Below are positions 34,937-46,627 of a stretch of 64,000 nucleotides of DNA, one piece after another. The DNA comes from Carnegiea gigantea (taxonomy: Eukaryota; Streptophyta; Magnoliopsida; Caryophyllales; Cactaceae): the NCBI GenBank assembly GCA_029747015.1, contig JAKOGI010000121.1, positions 621,501-685,500 on the forward strand, given 5' to 3'. Every line of letters begins with the position of its first letter. Within the stretch, counting starts at the first letter, position 1. The position numbers were made by a program, and so were the translations under genes. The notes under the pieces were generated by a model, which made no database searches, was not told the DNA's origin, and saw only the letters and a list, made by a program, of their open reading frames with translations.

Positions 34937-37731
34937 TCACTTGAATGCATGGTTGTAGTCATGATAACGGAAAGTTTTGTAAACAAAGTGAGACACCCAT
35001 TTGGAAGCAACAAAGCATAGGATTGCCATGGAGAACAGAGCGCTTCTTTGAACAGTAGTCATGGTTGCCTGCTTCGTCAATCCAATTACACCTATTATGC
35101 CAATGGACATGATCTGAAGCACTGTCTCTGTCAGGTTGAGTGCCTTATATGCAGAATTACAGCTCAAGCAGTTCACCACATGAGACCAGTACCTGAAACC
35201 CATCACATTGGACATCCAATTAGCTAGTTGGTGCCTCCTTAAGCTCTTAATGATTGACTTTGTTTCAACATAACATGAACACCTTGCGTGATAAGTCTTC
35301 TCCGAAGGAGTTATTATTGGAACTCTTCTTAAAGCTGTAAAGTAAGGGGGCAGGGGTAGGGAGGGAGAGAGAAGTCAGATACCTGTCAAATAGCTGCTCT
35401 CTCGGAGGAGTTGGAGGAAGAGCTGCAGCATTAAACTTGTCACCCCAGTTGACCTGGCCTTGTGAATATTTTATCAGCCACCTTCTGAATGCAACCACTA
35501 ACGCATCTGCCTTGGTTGGCACAAAGCAAACTTTTTGCCAGTTAGATGGCCCAAACTCCATGATTTTTTGTTCCTAACAGATGGGGAAGCCGCATTAAAT
35601 TTATCAGGACCATGTATCCTTAAAGACATTCTTGACGAAAGTGATTGTTTGCGATTGCTTCAACCACTAGCATCCAAGAAAAGGACTAAAATACCTGAAC
35701 ATGAAGAAGGTAGAGATCAGAATCAAGGATTAGGTTCTGCCTTATATGGAAGATCCATCTAGGTATGATGCAATCCATCCAAACTGCAAAGTTTCTTGGG
35801 AATGACCATATCAACCGACTTTTCCCTGGACTGACAGGAACACAGATAAAAATCAGAAGAGCTCTTTTCTGTGGTGAGATTGACACCCCCGGTGAAGAAT
35901 CCTGAGATACAGAGAGCCATTCACTTTGTAAGGTTATTAAGTTGAAAGACAAGAACAATGTGTTAGTGAGTAGTGGTGCAAACGGCAAAAACATATTTGT
36001 ATCTATAGTACCTTATTGGTTGCTGTAGATGAGGCTGATCCATTGGTACCGCTTGGGTTAGGTGGATCAGGGTAGGCATAGAAGATGCAAGGCGCTATGA
36101 ACTTACTAGAACCCCAGTCCTGCTTCGCAACGAAACCGTTTATATCCAACTGTTTTACACTCATGTCGAAAGGTCTTCCACCTTCTCTGTCGACCTTGTT
36201 TTTACAAAGGCATTTCAGTCCCAGTCAGTCAGTCTCATTAGCTTAATCTTAGAAAGTATGTGCTGGAACTGGAAGCTATCAAGCAGAAGTTTTGTAAGGC
36301 ACGATAGTTAAGAAACACATGGCCAAGCCGAGCATGATGAAAACATTAAGCACACCAGTAAAGAAATGAAGTTGATCCAGAATAGTGGACTGGCTACTTA
36401 TCTTGTCTTTGGCTGTATGGTATGCATTAGACCGTAATGTGCATAAGGAACATGAGAAGGATCCATAAGATTTTCAATCAGAACCTCATATCTGCAAACA
36501 GAATGTGATGAAGACTAGTCACTCGTGGATATATGAACAATCAGGTAATTAACGCAACCATAGAAGCAGGACATTCATATTCCATGTGTATACACTACTG
36601 TATAATAGTCATAGCCGGCAAGAGGTTCGAGCACAAAAAAGCTTTCTATATATGTCAGTCTCCGTAAAACAGGGGGTTTTAGTTTCAAAAAACTAGTTAG
36701 TAGTAGTATTGAGAGCCATAGTCGTACCCATAAGGAATATCTCTGTTAGCCAACAAACGCGTGTAGGAGGGATCATCCATCTCTGGTAGAAAAGGTGGCT
36801 GTTTGTGCTGGAGAATGTCCTCGTATTTGGGATCTGAATTGGGCCAAAACCAAACAATTCCATTCTGCTCTGTGCTGGGGTAAACTGTTACACATGCTTT
36901 CTTGAATGTGTGCACCTGCACATTACATATGTTCCTTTCAGTCACTTACAAATTTCCAACAAATATAACCATGAAATTACAACTACTCCAATGTGGGTCC
37001 CACTTTGTGGGGTCTAAGGAGATACACGCGTAAGCAGCCTTACATTTGCAGCATAAGCGGTCTTACATTTGCAAGTACTCGTGCAAGCAGAGAGACTGGT
37101 TCCATAATTAACCATGAAATTCAGTCACTAAAACAACAATATTTAAAACTGAAAGGTAGCAACATACTGGAGGGCCATCAGGAGGAGCTTGAGGGATAAG
37201 TTTACAATCACCAGAGCCACTGAAACACCAGCCATGGTAGACACACTGAAGCCTGCCCCACTGATCAACCCGGCCTTCGGAGAGCGGAGCCAATCGGTGA
37301 GGACACATGTCATTGAAGACCTTCCATTGGGATTCATTTTTATCCCACCAAACCACAACATCAAGACCCATGACCCTCTTCCCATGAGGCACCCTCTTAT
37401 CCAAATCACATACTGGCATTACAGGATACCACTGTGAATACCAATCAAATTTCTCCCCTTGTGGCTTACTGTCAACTTCATTTTCAATCTGGGGTGGTTC
37501 CACATTTTCAGTAGATACAGAAGTGATGGCTTTGGGAACAACACTCGTTAATTTGAGTCTGCTTCCTAGTATTGATGGGAAAACGCATGAATTTGACACA
37601 GGAAATTGTGGGTAACTTAAGGTGGGTTTTTGATCACGTAAATTAGTGGTGTAATTGGGAGAGAAACTTCTTGTTGCGGAGAGCATAGTGGGGTGAGCCA
37701 TGGATGATGAAGCCCCAACAATACCCACCAT
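34937..37731 (-). CDS. PTC52: PTC52/ACD1-like Rieske oxygenase, chloroplast
   Basis: Member of the plant PAO/PTC52/TIC55/CAO Rieske oxygenase family. PTC52 is a chloroplast inner-envelope protein reported to act with protochlorophyllide and plastid protein import. Exons on the minus strand: 37731-37168, 36915-36728, 36491-36401, 36194-36012, 35868-35695, 35573-35383 and 35192-34937, giving about 548 residues, the family's usual size. The N-terminus is Ser/Thr-rich, like a transit peptide. The Rieske [2Fe-2S] ligands are C143, H145, C163 and H166 (CPHR ... CVYHGW). The mononuclear-iron motif in exon 3 is [12 protein letters not shown] (N258, D261, H264, H269). The C-terminus has a CLSC pair and two hydrophobic segments, and ends YHDYNHAFK. 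All junctions obey GT-AG except the exon 3 donor: after PKTR comes TAAGTAG, with no in-phase GT. This may be a broken allele or a non-canonical intron. Confidence 0.88.
36978..37110 (-). repeat. RTE-type LINE/SINE 3' fragment in PTC52 intron 1
   Basis: ACAACTACTCCAATGTGGGTCCCACTTTGTGGGGTCTAAGGAGAT-like sequence, followed by repeated 'CTTACATTTGCA' blocks and AGAGAGACTGGTTCCA. It matches the layout of 1369-1500. It lies wholly within the first intron (36916-37167), where it makes up about half the intron. Confidence 0.55.
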
Positions 37732-37798
37732 GGCTCTTGCTACTAGACAATGCCCACAAAGTCAAGACAGCAGCTGTGGATTCTGAACGCAATGTATG

Positions 37799-37809
37799 TG
37801 TATATATGT
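37799..37809 (-). promoter_or_regulatory. Possible TATA box of PTC52
   Basis: The minus strand reads CACATATATACACAT about 70 bp upstream of the start codon, followed by a short CA-rich leader. A CT-rich stretch lies further upstream (37825-37870). Position and composition fit a plant TATA box. No transcription start can be seen from sequence alone. Confidence 0.4.
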
Positions 37810-37931
37810 GCTCATTCAATTTCATGAATAAGTCTTTTCTTTGGTTTCTTCTCTTATCTTCTGTTTTTGTTTGGTTTTGATGGGTGCCCGTTGCCAAGCT
37901 TGTGGCTAGAAATTGAATCCGCAAAGATGAA

Positions 37932-38107
37932 GTTTAGTCCACGTATTCTAATTCAGTGTGCATGGGTCCACAATCAACCAAGTGTTAGATTAATGTTAGA
38001 GCAGGACGTGTTCCTTTTTGGCTCTCCGAAGGGGAAGTAAAAACCTTTTCATTTATGTACACTAACCTGGACCCGTATTTTATACGGTGTATACTATAGT
38101 AGAGAGT

Positions 38108-38172
<65 letters not shown>

Positions 38173-39123
38173 TCAAAATAAAATAAGAAAGCTTATTAGA
38201 GACAAAACTAATATTGTAATTTAGAAAAAGAAACTCAAATTTATTGAAAAATATAAATAGACAGCAATTTCATGTACAACCATCAAAATTCAATAATTAA
38301 AACAACCTATGATTATAAAAGACGGTGATGTAAAGTATGATGGAGATTGTAGGTAGTCAAATAAAACTAAAAATCATGTTAAATGACATGATGATATATT
38401 AATTTATGACGCTAATGACGAAGAAGTTATCTTATCTTCTTGTACCTACATTAAAAATTAACCTCTTAGTAATAATTTGAGTAGCAATGACATAATTGAA
38501 GCTTATAATAATATCTTATGTATCTTATGCGCCTAACATCAGTGTTTCGTAAGTAATATATCTCCTCCTTCCAACTAATTAACTGGCGCCATAAAAATGA
38601 TAGGCAATTCTACTCCGTGGCATTGTAGAGACTCCATAACAAATATTTATGGTTTACCTATATGGTCATCTATAATCACATATAGCGATAGATGATCATA
38701 TGGCTGTAGAGAATGTTATGATGAGATAGTTTGTAATCAAAAAATAAAGTGTGCGAAATATAATGAACAGCACAATACGTGTACTGCATATGAATCCAAT
38801 TGCGCTATGGTTGTATGCAAAAGAACTCGAGCATCCTCATGGAGAATAATAAATCTTTTATAATCGGTATGATCTTGTAACAAAACTCTGAAGATGTACC
38901 TATACTTCATATAAAAGAAAATAGTACATAATAATGTAAACATACAACTGGAAATATATAATAAAGAGTACTCAATAATGAAAACCTATAATGCACACCT
39001 TCCCTGAGTTAAATTTGGAGCTACGCGCGTACAATAAAATACATTTAGAGCAAACATATAAGTATTGACTTTTTTTTTTTTTGCAAGTAGTGCAAGTGTT
39101 ATAATAATATTTTATTTGGCGCG
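37932..39123. other. AT-rich spacer upstream of PTC52
   Basis: No gene recognised. It contains the TA microsatellite at 38111-38169. Confidence 0.4.
38111..38169. repeat. (TA)n microsatellite
   Basis: About 29 uninterrupted TA units. Confidence 0.95.
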
Positions 39124-39705
39124 TTCAAAATTCAATATTTAAATGTTAAACATGAATGACACAATCTAATTATAGTTTTATTGGATAGCAAAATCACAAA
39201 TGCTTTACAAATTTCATCCACTTTTATTTATGCAATGTTGTATTGATAATCTGATTACTTCCATATTCAATTCTACTAAGTGAATTAAATGGATTTATTT
39301 TTATTTTCTTTTGATTTTATTTTTTTCTTTTGTATTTTTATATTCGATTTGCTTTTTCAAGAGGAGGGGGGAAGGGGTTTGATTTTACAAATATGTTAAA
39401 TTTAGTATATCAAAATTCAATATTTAAATATTAAATATGAAAGACATAATCCAGTTATAGTTATATTGGATAGCGAAATCACAACGCTTTATAAATTCAT
39501 CCACTTTTATTTACGCGATGTTGTACTATTAATTTGATTACTTTAGTATTCAATTCTACTAAGTGAATTAAATGGATTCTTTTATTTTCATTTGATTTTA
39601 TTTTTGTCTCTTTCTTTTGTATTTTTATATTTGATTTCCTTTTCCAAGAGGAGGGGGAAAGGGGTTTGATTTTACAAATATATTAAATTTAGTATATCAT
39701 AGAAA
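39124..39705 (+). repeat. Tandem duplication, ~285 bp unit
   Basis: The unit begins TTCAAAATTCAATATTTAAAT at 39124 and repeats from about 39410. Each copy includes TTATATTGGATAGC.AAATCACAA, TTCATCCACTTTTATTTA, TTCAATTCTACTAAGTGAAT and a G-rich AAGAGGAGGGGGGAAGGGG block, and ends TTAAATTTAGTATATCA. The copies differ by scattered substitutions and short indels. Confidence 0.85.
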
Positions 39706-39779
39706 AAATATACATATTAACTTACTTATAGAAATCACATAATCAAATCACAAATTATAATTCAATCATACATTATCTA

Positions 39780-42262
39780 ATAAGGAATAATATTTTTTTA
39801 GATTTACATTAAAATAGGGAGATGTAAATCAAAAATACATAAATCATAAGATACACATCAAAAATTCATGCAAATTTACAAAAAATAGCCAATTATCATA
39901 GAGAATATACCATAAAATTTTCACAATTTTACGCAAAGCAAATAACTCCTAGAAATTGAAACAATAGATGAAATCATGCACTAAAATTGGGCAATTCCAA
40001 TTAGAAGCTCATAACTCAAAAATTAAACATCCAAAATACATAAACATTTATAGGAAGTTTCCAAACAGCATTTAGATTATATAGTAAAAGTTTCATAATT
40101 TTTCTCCAACCCAATAACTCACAGTAATTGAAACACTTGGCAAATTCTGCATTAACCAACACGGTAGTTTTGTTTAAAAATTTATAACTCCTAAAATACA
40201 CCTTAAACTTCACTAAATTTTTGAAAAAAATGTAAAAAATAGTAATGAACTTACGGTAAAAGTTCTGGGATTTTTACCACTCCAATAATTCACAGAAATT
40301 CAAAAAGTGGCAACGTGTCTGTAAAATTCAAAAATTCAACCTCTTTTTCTACCATCTTATTCTTCCAACACTAGTAATCCATCTAAAAATCTATATGAGT
40401 CTATCTCAAGGAAATTTAATTATAATCTATGTGAGTTTTTCACTAATTATTTAGACATATTATAGGAATAATATTTTTTGAGATTTACATGAGATTTCAA
40501 TTAAAAATACATAAATCATAAGACACACATCAAAAATTCATGAAAATTTACAAAAAGTAGCCACATTTCATAGAGAATATATAGTAAACTTTTTGCAATT
40601 TTTCAGCATGCAAATAACTTCTAGAAATTGAAACAATAGACAAAATCATGCACTAAAACAGGGCAATTCCAATCAAAAGTTCATAACTCACAAAATAAAC
40701 ATCCAAAATATATAACAATTTACAAAAAAATTTCTAAATAATATTTAGATTCTATGGCAACCATTAACTTACAGTAATTGAAATAGTTGGTGAATTTTGT
40801 ACTAACCAACAGGGCAATTTTGTTTAAAAATTCATTACTCATAAAATTCACCTCTGAAATTCACTAACATTTTCAAAACATTGTAAAGCATAGTATTGAA
40901 CCTACAGTAAAAGTTTTGTAATTTTTTGGCACTCCAATAATTCACAAAAATTCAAAAAATGACATGCTGCCTATAAAATTTGAAAATTTAACTTCTTTTT
41001 CTACCATCTTGTTCTTCCAACACAAGTAATCAATCCAAAAATCTATATGAGTTTGGCATAAGAAAATTTAGTTATAATGTATGTGAGTTTTTTCCTAATT
41101 ATTTGGATATATCATAGGAATAATATTTTTTAAGGTTTATATTAAAACAGAGAGATTTCAATCAAAAATACATGAATAATAAGATACACATCAAAAATTT
41201 ATGAAAATTTACAGAAAATATCCATGTATCATAAAGAATATACTAGAAACTATTCACAATTTTTCACCTAACAAATAGCTCCTAGAAATTGAAACAATAG
41301 ACAAAACCATGCACTAAAACAAGACAATTCAATCAAAAGCTCATAACTCACAAATTAAACATCCAAAACACATAAAATTTACATAAAATTTTAAAATAGC
41401 ATGTAGATTCTACAGTAAAAGTTTCATAATTTTTCTCCAACCCAATAACTCATAGTAATTGAAACAGTTGGTGTATTCTTCACTACCTAACACTGTAATT
41501 TCGTTCAAAAATTCATAACTCATAAAATACATTTCTAAAATTCACTAACATTTTCAAAAAATTGTAAAGCATAGTAGTGAACCTGCAGTAAACAGTAAAA
41601 GTTTTGGAATTTTTTGCAACCCCAATAATTCACAGAAATTCAAATAGCAACAAGTTGTCTCTAAAATCCAAAAATTGAACCTCTTTTTCTGCCATCTCTT
41701 TGTTCCAACACAAGTAATCAATTCAAAAATCTTTATGAGTTTAGCTTAAGGAAAGTTAATTATAATCTATATAAGTTTTCTGATAATTACTGTGATATAT
41801 TATAGGAATAATATTTTTTGAGATTTACATTAAAACATGAAGATTTCATTCAAAAATACATAAATCATGTGATAAATAAAAAAATTCATGAACATTTATA
41901 GCAAATAGCGAAGTATCGTAGAGAATATACAGTAAAATTTTACAATTTTTCACCAAACAAATAACTCTTAGAAATTGAAATAATAGACGAAATCATTACT
42001 AAAACGAGGCAATTCCACAAACCAAACATCCAAAATACATAAAAATCTACAAATAACATGTACTCTCTAGAGTAAAAGTTTCATAATTTTTCTACAAACC
42101 AACAACTCACAGTAATTGAAACAGTTGATAAATTCTGCATTAACTAAGAGGGCAATTTCATTCAAAAATTTATAACCATAAAATATGCCTCTAAATTTTT
42201 GAAATTTTTTGTCACTCTCATACTCCACATAAATTCAAACAGTGACAAGTTGTCTGTAAAAC
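39780..42262 (+). repeat. Higher-order tandem array, ~650-690 bp units
   Basis: The phrase AGGAATAATATTTTTTGAGATTTACAT recurs at about 39783, 40466, 41116 and 41807, so units are roughly 650-690 bp, with the fourth incomplete. Within each unit a related ~180-bp segment appears at least three times. Each such segment has GTAAAAGTTT.ATAATTTTT, then AATAACTCACAGTAATTGAAACA, then CTGCACTAACCA..AGGGCAATT, then AAAATTCATAACTCATAAAATACA. In unit 3 the sub-repeats start near 41231, 41411 and 41594. No coding potential was seen. This is a nested, satellite-like structure of unknown origin. Confidence 0.85.
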
Positions 42263-44171
42263 CCGAAAATTCAATCTCCTTATTATATACGACACTAGAG
42301 TGAATCAATTTAAGAAGGAATTGGAAACATATAATTGCTAAGATTTTAAGATATACTTAATTATATAAGATCTTCATACTTAATCAAATTTTTTTATCAA
42401 AACAATAATTTTATTTTATGAAGATTTAGTTTAGCATTAGTAAATAAAATCATGCTAATGATTTAGGAATTTTTTGGAATTTATTTTAATGTCGTCAAAA
42501 TTTAAGTAATTGTAATTTAGAAAATTTTGAAATTTATTTAAATATAATCAAAATGGAAGCAATGGTTGAGATCAAGAGAAAAATTATATTTAACGGTTTA
42601 AAAATTTTGATTTATGAGAATTTAGGAAAAATCTACATCATCACTACATTGCCATTATATAATAGTATAGATAATTATATCAGCACAAAACTAATCCAAT
42701 CTCTACACATAGTATAATCATTCTGAATTTATAAACTGGCTATCAACTCACCATATATGATTTTTCTTTTTAAATCTGTAAAAATCTCTCTCTTTTAAAG
42801 TGTGTCATGCCATTCGAGTTTATAAAATCTGGTCTGCATTATCTGATCCCCCATTTTAGAGGTCTGAAGGACACTAACATTAAACTCATGCTTTGCATGG
42901 ACATTTATAGTCCTCTATATTAGATTTTCTTTTTTAAAAAAATCTAAAAATCAAGTAAGAATTTTTTTTTTTTTTTTTGCATTTTAGGATTACAACATAT
43001 TTAACAAAACCAATAATCGCACGTCAACTCCTTATAACATAGAGTTAAAAATGAATAATAAAGAACAAACAGTTCAATAGTCTGGGTTGACATTCATTGA
43101 AATACTTTCTTTAGATAATGAACATCTCAACTCTAGTACTATGGTTCATGTTTCTAAAATGATCTTATCTCAATGGTCAGCAATTAGACTAACTAAAATA
43201 TATTAGTTAATACATAATAAATTTAACTTAAAAAATTTAATTGTGAAAAGTTCAATAGTTAAAATTTTCACCTATGTCTCTTATTTATAATGGGATCCAC
43301 AAAATTGTACTTATAGTTGTGTAAAAAGAAAAGCTATTCATTATTATTAAGAAGATTAATTCAACTTATTGTACATTAAAAAAATTGTTACTCGTGTATA
43401 ACGTTTCTATTAGATAGTTTAGAAGAATAATCTAGTTATACTAGTTTTAAACCAACATTTGCAATCAATGTTTCAATAACTTTCCATAAATATTTATTTT
43501 AGTCTTTATGTTGTTTTGCTCTCAAATTACCTTGTTTCATTAAAATGAATTTATCATAAGTGTGCATTAGTCAATCATATAAAGTACTTGTCGAAAGTAT
43601 ATTATTTCACTCATTTTTAGATATAGTTATATAGATGAGAATTAACATGGCATTTGTTAATTGCAAACTTATAATTGTGCTAATTATTATAGTACTAAAA
43701 GGTGGTATTTATGTCTATCTTACGACTAAGATATGCATTAAAAAAAAATGAGCTATTTCTATAATACTAAAGTGGTTGACATGAATGATTAAAAAAACAA
43801 ATCAAACTAATTACTAATATTAATTATGTGTCAGTCAATTAATTGAAGAAATAAAACATTCGAATGTTGATTTTAACCCAAAAAAAAAGAAATAGGAAAA
43901 AAAGAGGTTCCCCTTTCTTGAGTAATCATGAGTATGATCAATTCTAAATGATCAAGTTCTAAGTATCATAAGCACAACTGTCACCTTTATGCATCATATA
44001 GGTCATGGTAAAAACTATTTATTGTATGAAAGTAAAATATGTCTCTTTCCACTACTTGTTTTTATTGCTATTTATACGTATAAAACAGATGTTACTTCAC
44101 CACCTGTTCTAACTATTATTGGAACACGGTATGCTTATATAATAAGGCTACAAAATCAAAGCATGGGATTG
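42263..44171. other. AT-rich spacer
   Basis: About 1.9 kb without recognisable genes. It includes a T-run at 42963-42980. The short ORF at 43989-44177 has no similarity and runs into the solo LTR. Confidence 0.4.
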
Positions 44172-45221
44172 TGTTAGCCCGATTTGACTAGTTAAATCAT
44201 CTTAGAGTGGAGTGAATAGAATGATGATCAAAGTCACAAAACAATCAAATAAAATGTAGAAAATTAAAGGAAATATAGACAAGATACGAGTATTTTTTAA
44301 TGATGTTAGCCTCAACTAGGTTTAATCCCCCGCCTAGAGTTTCCTAACTTTAGGATTAACCCAATATTATTAGGAGGGATTATGCAACTTTAGAGTAGAC
44401 CTACTTTAAGTTCCAAGCTACAAGTTGACATTTCAACAAATCTTTGGTAGAATTAATCCTTCAACTCTAACTATCTCCCCCGATAAATTAAGTGAACAGG
44501 AGAATAATATTTGCAAGCGTGGCTCTTAATTCTTGTTCTTAGCTTGTGTTTTGCTTTTCTGTGTTCCTCAACCTTCGAGTTGCTTCAATATTTATAGCCA
44601 AAAATAATTGAGTCATTGGTAAGTAGCCGTTGCCACCAAATCAAGAAGTAGTATCTTTAGCCAATTTCAAGGCCTTGAAAAATAGTTTAGGCCCTTGAGA
44701 ATTCTGCAATTCTAACAAATATGGCCAGTGCTCTCTCAGCAACAATTAAATTCCTAGTTTGAAGTTGATTAGTGGATTCTCTAAGAATAATTTGCAACTG
44801 CTTTCCATAAATCAAGCAAGTATGAAACACCAATTTTTACGAAATCAATTCATGATCCCTAAAATCTTGTTAAGCTAATATCAAGGAAGATTAAATTCTT
44901 GTCAAGCATATATCCCTTATAATGTGGCATAGACTATCTCACAATTGCATAAATCAAATTTGAATTACAAAATATAAATCACGAAAATCACATATTCAAA
45001 TTTGAATACGTAACTATCTTAAAGACATAATGACGCCTTATATAGAATCAATTGAGCAATATTAACATGCCAATACCCATTTACGATCATAACATATTTA
45101 AACAATAAGAATACTAAGATAATCCAAATATAACATGATGAATATACCAATTGACCAATCTGTTTTTGTCTTTCATCAAAACATATTAATAAATACATTG
45201 TAAGTTTAAGGAAAGCTAACA
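44172..45221 (-). mobile_element. Solo LTR related to the 23-27 kb element
   Basis: It starts TGTTAGCCCGATTTGACTAG and ends GGAAAGCTAACA, matching the termini and several interior blocks of the LTRs at 23048-24128 and 25951-27018. Shared blocks include the AGTTAAATCA.C.TAGAG.GGAGT start, CAAGGCCTTGAA-type phrases, and TTTTTGTCTTTCATCAAAACATATT near the end. The flanking pentamers are GATTG (44167-44171) and GGTTG (45222-45226), four of five matching. No internal region or second LTR is adjacent, so it is most likely a solo LTR left by LTR-LTR recombination. Confidence 0.8.
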
Positions 45222-46627
45222 GGTTGTGTTCATGAGGATGGACTCTTTCACACTTAAGTCTAACTTAAGAAAAGCAACATAATAATAAGATGTTCACGGA
45301 TGAAAGAAATTGAGCAAAAGAGTTTCTTTTTTGGAGGGGAGAGGGTAGGGATCACTAGGTTCATATATCAAAGTAATGAGAGAGCCACCCCTTATAAGAT
45401 CAAGATTTGATGGCATTCTCACGTATTGTCCCATAATTAGAAGCGTAATGCATATATGAGGCATGGAATTCGATCCACGGCCGAGGAAAGTGCTTGTGCT
45501 ATTGAGGCAAGAGCCGAGAGCCTAGAGGGTAGAGCCTTAGAAGGCTGAAGAAAGAGGAGACATGTGACCAACGTGCGGTGGTCATACTATGACATGCATG
45601 CGTTAATATTGTCCCCTATTTGCTCTCGCAGATCGTAGTGGGGCTTTCTGCGCGGCCCAAAAAAACAAATAAAAAGGAAAACATAGATGGGCCGACAGGT
45701 TTATGGATTAGGCCTTGGCCCAACAAACCTATTCTAAAACATATGCTGATTTAAAATATACTGGTCTGTTGTCTAACACAAATCGATATTGATTGATATA
45801 AACGAAAACTTATCAATATAAAACTAATAGTGGCATGCGTCTAACTTTTTTTTTATGGGAAGAGTGCATATTGATGTGCACCATAGTGATAACAATGCTT
45901 TCACCAACTATTTGTTTACAACTTTTCATGTTTCTGGAATCTCGTACAATCGGTGATAGGCAGCAAATATTGAAGCTGGATCCTACTAATAATCAGCATG
46001 AAAACCGAGGTAATTATATAAATATATGTGGTTTCTTGAATAATTATGATTAGTAGTTGGTTCAGATGCTTTCGTAAAAATCAAGTAATTAAAGTAATGC
46101 AAAGTTAAAATCCTAAATTCCTAATAATGATTAATACGGTTGCAAAATTTGAGGCCTTCAGAAAGAGAGAGGCGGTGGAATAAAGAAATGATAATGGGTA
46201 TCTGACTGTCTGTGCATGCCCTGCTGTACTGATGTCTGCTTATGAGAGCGCATCCTATCTGTAAGTTAAACCAAGCTCGTACATGTCTACCTAAAACTTA
46301 TCTCTCTCCTCCAATGTCAACACCCAAACACGTGTTTCCTCGACCTGACCCATGCCCGTCTTCTGTCGTTGGTCTATTGTTTTTGAATGTACACTCTCGC
46401 CCTTCCATGCAAGTAAATTTAACTAACTACTATTCGTTCAATTTTATCAGATATCTCCGAGGGGAAAACGCATTTACAAGTGAATTATGGTTATTATGCA
46501 TTGAATCATCATAAAGGGTGAACAGAGAAACCCAACGTTGAAAGTTGTAACCACGTCAAGAATTTCATTAAAAAAAAGGTTAGATAAGCAAATTAGTTTC
46601 TTTTGCAAAACGATTTGATTAATTTTA
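45222..46627. other. Spacer, no gene seen
   Basis: A GC-richer patch at 45430-45720 and unclassified sequence. The ORFs at 45835-46053 and 46242-46514 have no recognisable domain. Confidence 0.4.

Noticed and set aside
37143..37437. ORFs on both strands overlapping PTC52 exon 1
   Set aside because: Out-of-frame shadows. The true frame is fixed by the Rieske ligands.
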